Shown here: piece after piece, positions 22,463 through 23,827 of the stretch
How positions within the stretch are numbered: position 1 is the stretch's first letter
Layout of the letters: each line of letters begins with the position of its first letter
NCBI GenBank assembly: GCA_964564695.1
Contig: CAZMCC010000062.1
Span: 1-23,827, forward strand
From: CAZMCC01 sp964564695
GTDB taxonomy: Bacteria; Planctomycetota; Phycisphaerae; Phycisphaerales; UBA1924
Length of the DNA stretch: 23,827 bases
Direction: 5' to 3'
Notes under the pieces: generated by a model
Databases searched by the model: none
What the model was told of the DNA's origin: nothing
What the model saw: only the letters and a program-made list of their open reading frames with translations
Translations under genes and position numbers: made by a program

Positions 22463-22702
22463 ATGACTCCCGAACACGCGCCTAGTCCCGGGCCAGCACA
22501 GGGGATGTCCCGGCTCAACCCGGCCGCGCTGCCCGTGGTGGATGCGGCCCGCGTCCTGTCCCGGCTCGGCGGAAAGGCCGTCACCGAAGCGATGCTGCGC
22601 GCCGACATCGATGCGGGCGCGCCCGCGAATGCGGACGGCAGCATCAACCTCGTGCATTACGCCGCATGGCTCGTGAAGGAGTTGTCCCCCGGTGGCGATT
22701 GA
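22463..22702 (+). CDS. Small HTH-like protein, candidate terminase small subunit
   Basis: A 79-residue protein: VVDAARVLSRLGGKAVTEAMLRADIDAGAPANADGSINLVHYAAWLVKEL. This segment resembles the first 64 residues of the next gene (see the terminase): both have A-R-x-L, a V-x-E-x-x-L-R helix, an ADG turn and Y-x-AWLV. Helix spacing suggests a small DNA-binding domain. Together with its place directly before the packaging ATPase, this suggests a terminase small-subunit role, which is inference. The frame opens at a GTG at 22388, but the ATG at 22463 has GGGAGG with 5-nt spacing. It overlaps the terminase gene by 11 bp. Confidence 0.65.
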   Translation: MTPEHAPSPGPAQGMSRLNPAALPVVDAARVLSRLGGKAVTEAMLRADIDAGAPANADGSINLVHYAAWLVKELSPGGD

Positions 22703-23777
22703 CCCGCGCAAACTGAAGCCCGGAGAACTTGCGCGACTGTTGAACTCCACGCCCCTGGGCGACGTGATCAACGAGCGGCAGTTGCTGCGTCACCGGACGA
22801 GCGCGGGGTTCCGCGTCGCTGCGGATGGCGACGCGGGCAAGGTCGATCTCTTCCGGTACGTCGCGTGGCTGGTGACCTCGCGGCAGGAGGCCATCGCCGA
22901 GGCAGAGAAGGATGCGGGCGGCCTGACCGGGTACGAGGCGCTCAAGGAGCGCGCCCGGCAGCGCAACGCCACGCTTTCCCTCTCCGGCCGCGACATCGGT
23001 GATCTTCCCGCCGTCGCCGACGCCGAACGCCGGGCGAAGGCGGAGCGGGACTTTCGCTTCTTCTGCGAGGCGTACTTCCCGCAGACGTTCCATCTCAAAT
23101 GGTCGGACGACCATCTCAAGGTCATCGCCAAGATCGAGCAGGCGGTGCTGGAGGGCGGGCTCTTTGGGATGGCGATGCCGCGCGGCTCGGGCAAGACCTC
23201 GCTCTGCGAGACGGCATGTCTCTGGGCGATGCTCTATGGCCACCGCGAGTTCGTCACGCTGATCGGCTCGGACGAGGAGCACGCCTCAAGCATGCTGGAG
23301 AGCATCAAGGCGGAACTGGAGAACAGCGAAATGCTCGCGGGGGACTTCCCCGAGGTGTGCCACCCGATCCGGTCACTCGAAGGCATCCACCAGCGGGCGG
23401 CGGGCCAGCTCTACCTGGGCCAGCAGACCCACATCGGCTGGACCGCCAAAGAGATCGTGCTGCCGACCATCGCCGGCTCGCGGGCCTCGGGCGCGATCAT
23501 TCGCGTCGCGGGCATCACTGGACGCATCCGTGGCATGAAGCACAAGCGGGCTGACGGCGCGAGTGTGCGCCCGTCGCTCGTGCTCATCGATGACCCGCAG
23601 ACGGACGAGTCGGCGCGATCACCGTCGCAGTGCGCCACGCGCGAACGCATCCTTGCGGGCGCGATCCTTGGCCTCGGTGGACCGGGCAAGAAGATCGCGG
23701 GGTTGATGACCCTCACCGTGGTGCGTCCGGACGACATGGCCGACCGCATTCTCGATCGAGACAAGCACCCGCAGTGA
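22692..23777 (+). CDS. Phage terminase large subunit ATPase domain with N-terminal HTH-like domain; frame interrupted by TGA
   Basis: DNA-packaging motor. Residues about 12-64 are a small HTH-like domain related to the preceding protein. The ATPase begins near residue 115 (RDFRFFCEAYFPQTFHLKWSDDH..), with Walker A PRGSGKT (163-169), then FVTLIGSDEEHA and Walker B LVLIDDP (296-302), followed by MTLTVVRPDDMADRI. The start is a GTG overlapping the upstream stop. The 361 residues are short for a large terminase (usually about 450-600), and the C-terminal nuclease is absent before the stop. The stop TGA (23775-23777) follows DKHPQ. In frame behind it the sequence reads AGERTKMVYSFP, the type of sequence I expect here, with Trp at the stop position. 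So it is probably a nonsense mutation, a sequencing error, or read-through, and the gene should continue past the window. Confidence 0.82.
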   Translation: MAIDPRKLKPGELARLLNSTPLGDVINERQLLRHRTSAGFRVAADGDAGKVDLFRYVAWLVTSRQEAIAEAEKDAGGLTGYEALKERARQRNATLSLSGRDIGDLPAVADAERRAKAERDFRFFCEAYFPQTFHLKWSDDHLKVIAKIEQAVLEGGLFGMAMPRGSGKTSLCETACLWAMLYGHREFVTLIGSDEEHASSMLESIKAELENSEMLAGDFPEVCHPIRSLEGIHQRAAGQLYLGQQTHIGWTAKEIVLPTIAGSRASGAIIRVAGITGRIRGMKHKRADGASVRPSLVLIDDPQTDESARSPSQCATRERILAGAILGLGGPGKKIAGLMTLTVVRPDDMADRILDRDKHPQ

Positions 23778-23827
23778 GCGGGCGAGCGGACGAAGATGGT
23801 GTACTCGTTCCCCGTTCGCCATGCGAA

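Larger units (their letters stand above)
7003..23827. mobile_element. Integrated tailed-phage-like element (partial; right end outside window)
   Basis: A serine recombinase, sigma-like factor, PrimPol-SF3 helicase, orphan methyltransferase and terminase follow each other without any housekeeping gene. This is the lysogeny-replication-packaging order of a temperate phage. The first undoubted element gene is in the cassette at 9423-12129. The RloC-like gene at 7003 may be cargo or a separate insertion. Neither attachment site is identified: no direct repeat of the tRNA end is present in the window. The structural genes are expected downstream. Confidence 0.7.

Noticed and set aside
20848..22485. 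A 545-codon plus-strand frame
   Set aside because: It crosses the methyltransferase end and the antisense of three minus-strand genes with good ribosome sites. Gly/Leu/Val-rich product without domains.
23775..23777. Genome-wide UGA-to-Trp recoding
   Set aside because: Many confident genes here (for example the RloC-like, DUF2924, recombinase, primase and HARE-HTH genes) end at TGA with neighbours beginning immediately, so UGA is an ordinary stop.

Overview
The window is high-GC DNA (roughly two-thirds G+C by eye) that looks like a planctomycete chromosome, probably a member of the Phycisphaerae, carrying an integrated tailed-phage-like element. The lineage call is an inference. It rests on the style of the core genes (RecX with an extra N-terminal domain, a secreted STN-like protein with a Gly/Pro tail), a GGCGGGACGCC-type dispersed hairpin, and the small ORF / DUF2924 / serine recombinase / HTH cassette, which I associate with planctomycetes and alphaproteobacteria. 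No rRNA or other phylogenetic marker is present to prove it.

Positions 1-6670 are ordinary host backbone. In order they hold a 3-hydroxybutyryl-CoA dehydrogenase (minus), a small TPR protein and RecX (plus), an MscS-type channel (minus), a secreted STN-like glycine-rich protein (plus), the tRNA-modifying enzyme TsaC/YwlC (plus), the house-cleaning nucleotidase RdgB (minus, sharing a CTAG double stop with tsaC), and a complete tRNA-Asn(GUU) unit with promoter and terminator.

Positions 6671-12129 are the accessory junction. A lower-GC gene encodes a Zn-hook AAA ATPase that resembles the RloC/PrrC anticodon nucleases, and it is the first gene after the tRNA. A tightly coupled cassette follows: small ORF, DUF2924 protein, large serine recombinase, small HTH protein. 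The next gene, at 12198-15272, encodes a 1024-residue protein of unknown function with a C-terminal winged-helix-like domain. A perfect 18-bp palindrome lies just upstream of it.

Positions 15273-23827 look like the replication and packaging part of a prophage: a structured 350-bp leader, a phage-type sigma factor, a small partner protein, and a primase-polymerase/SF3 helicase. A 610-bp repeat-rich control region (candidate replication origin) follows, then a ParB-like/DNA methyltransferase fusion. A three-gene minus-strand operon comes next (small protein, HARE-HTH protein, DUF6900-like protein). The window ends in a packaging module: a small HTH protein followed by a terminase ATPase that carries a second copy of the same HTH-like domain at its N-terminus. 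The terminase frame is broken by a TGA exactly where a Trp is plausible, and recognisable family sequence continues in frame after it. The right end of the element lies outside the window and its left end could not be placed.
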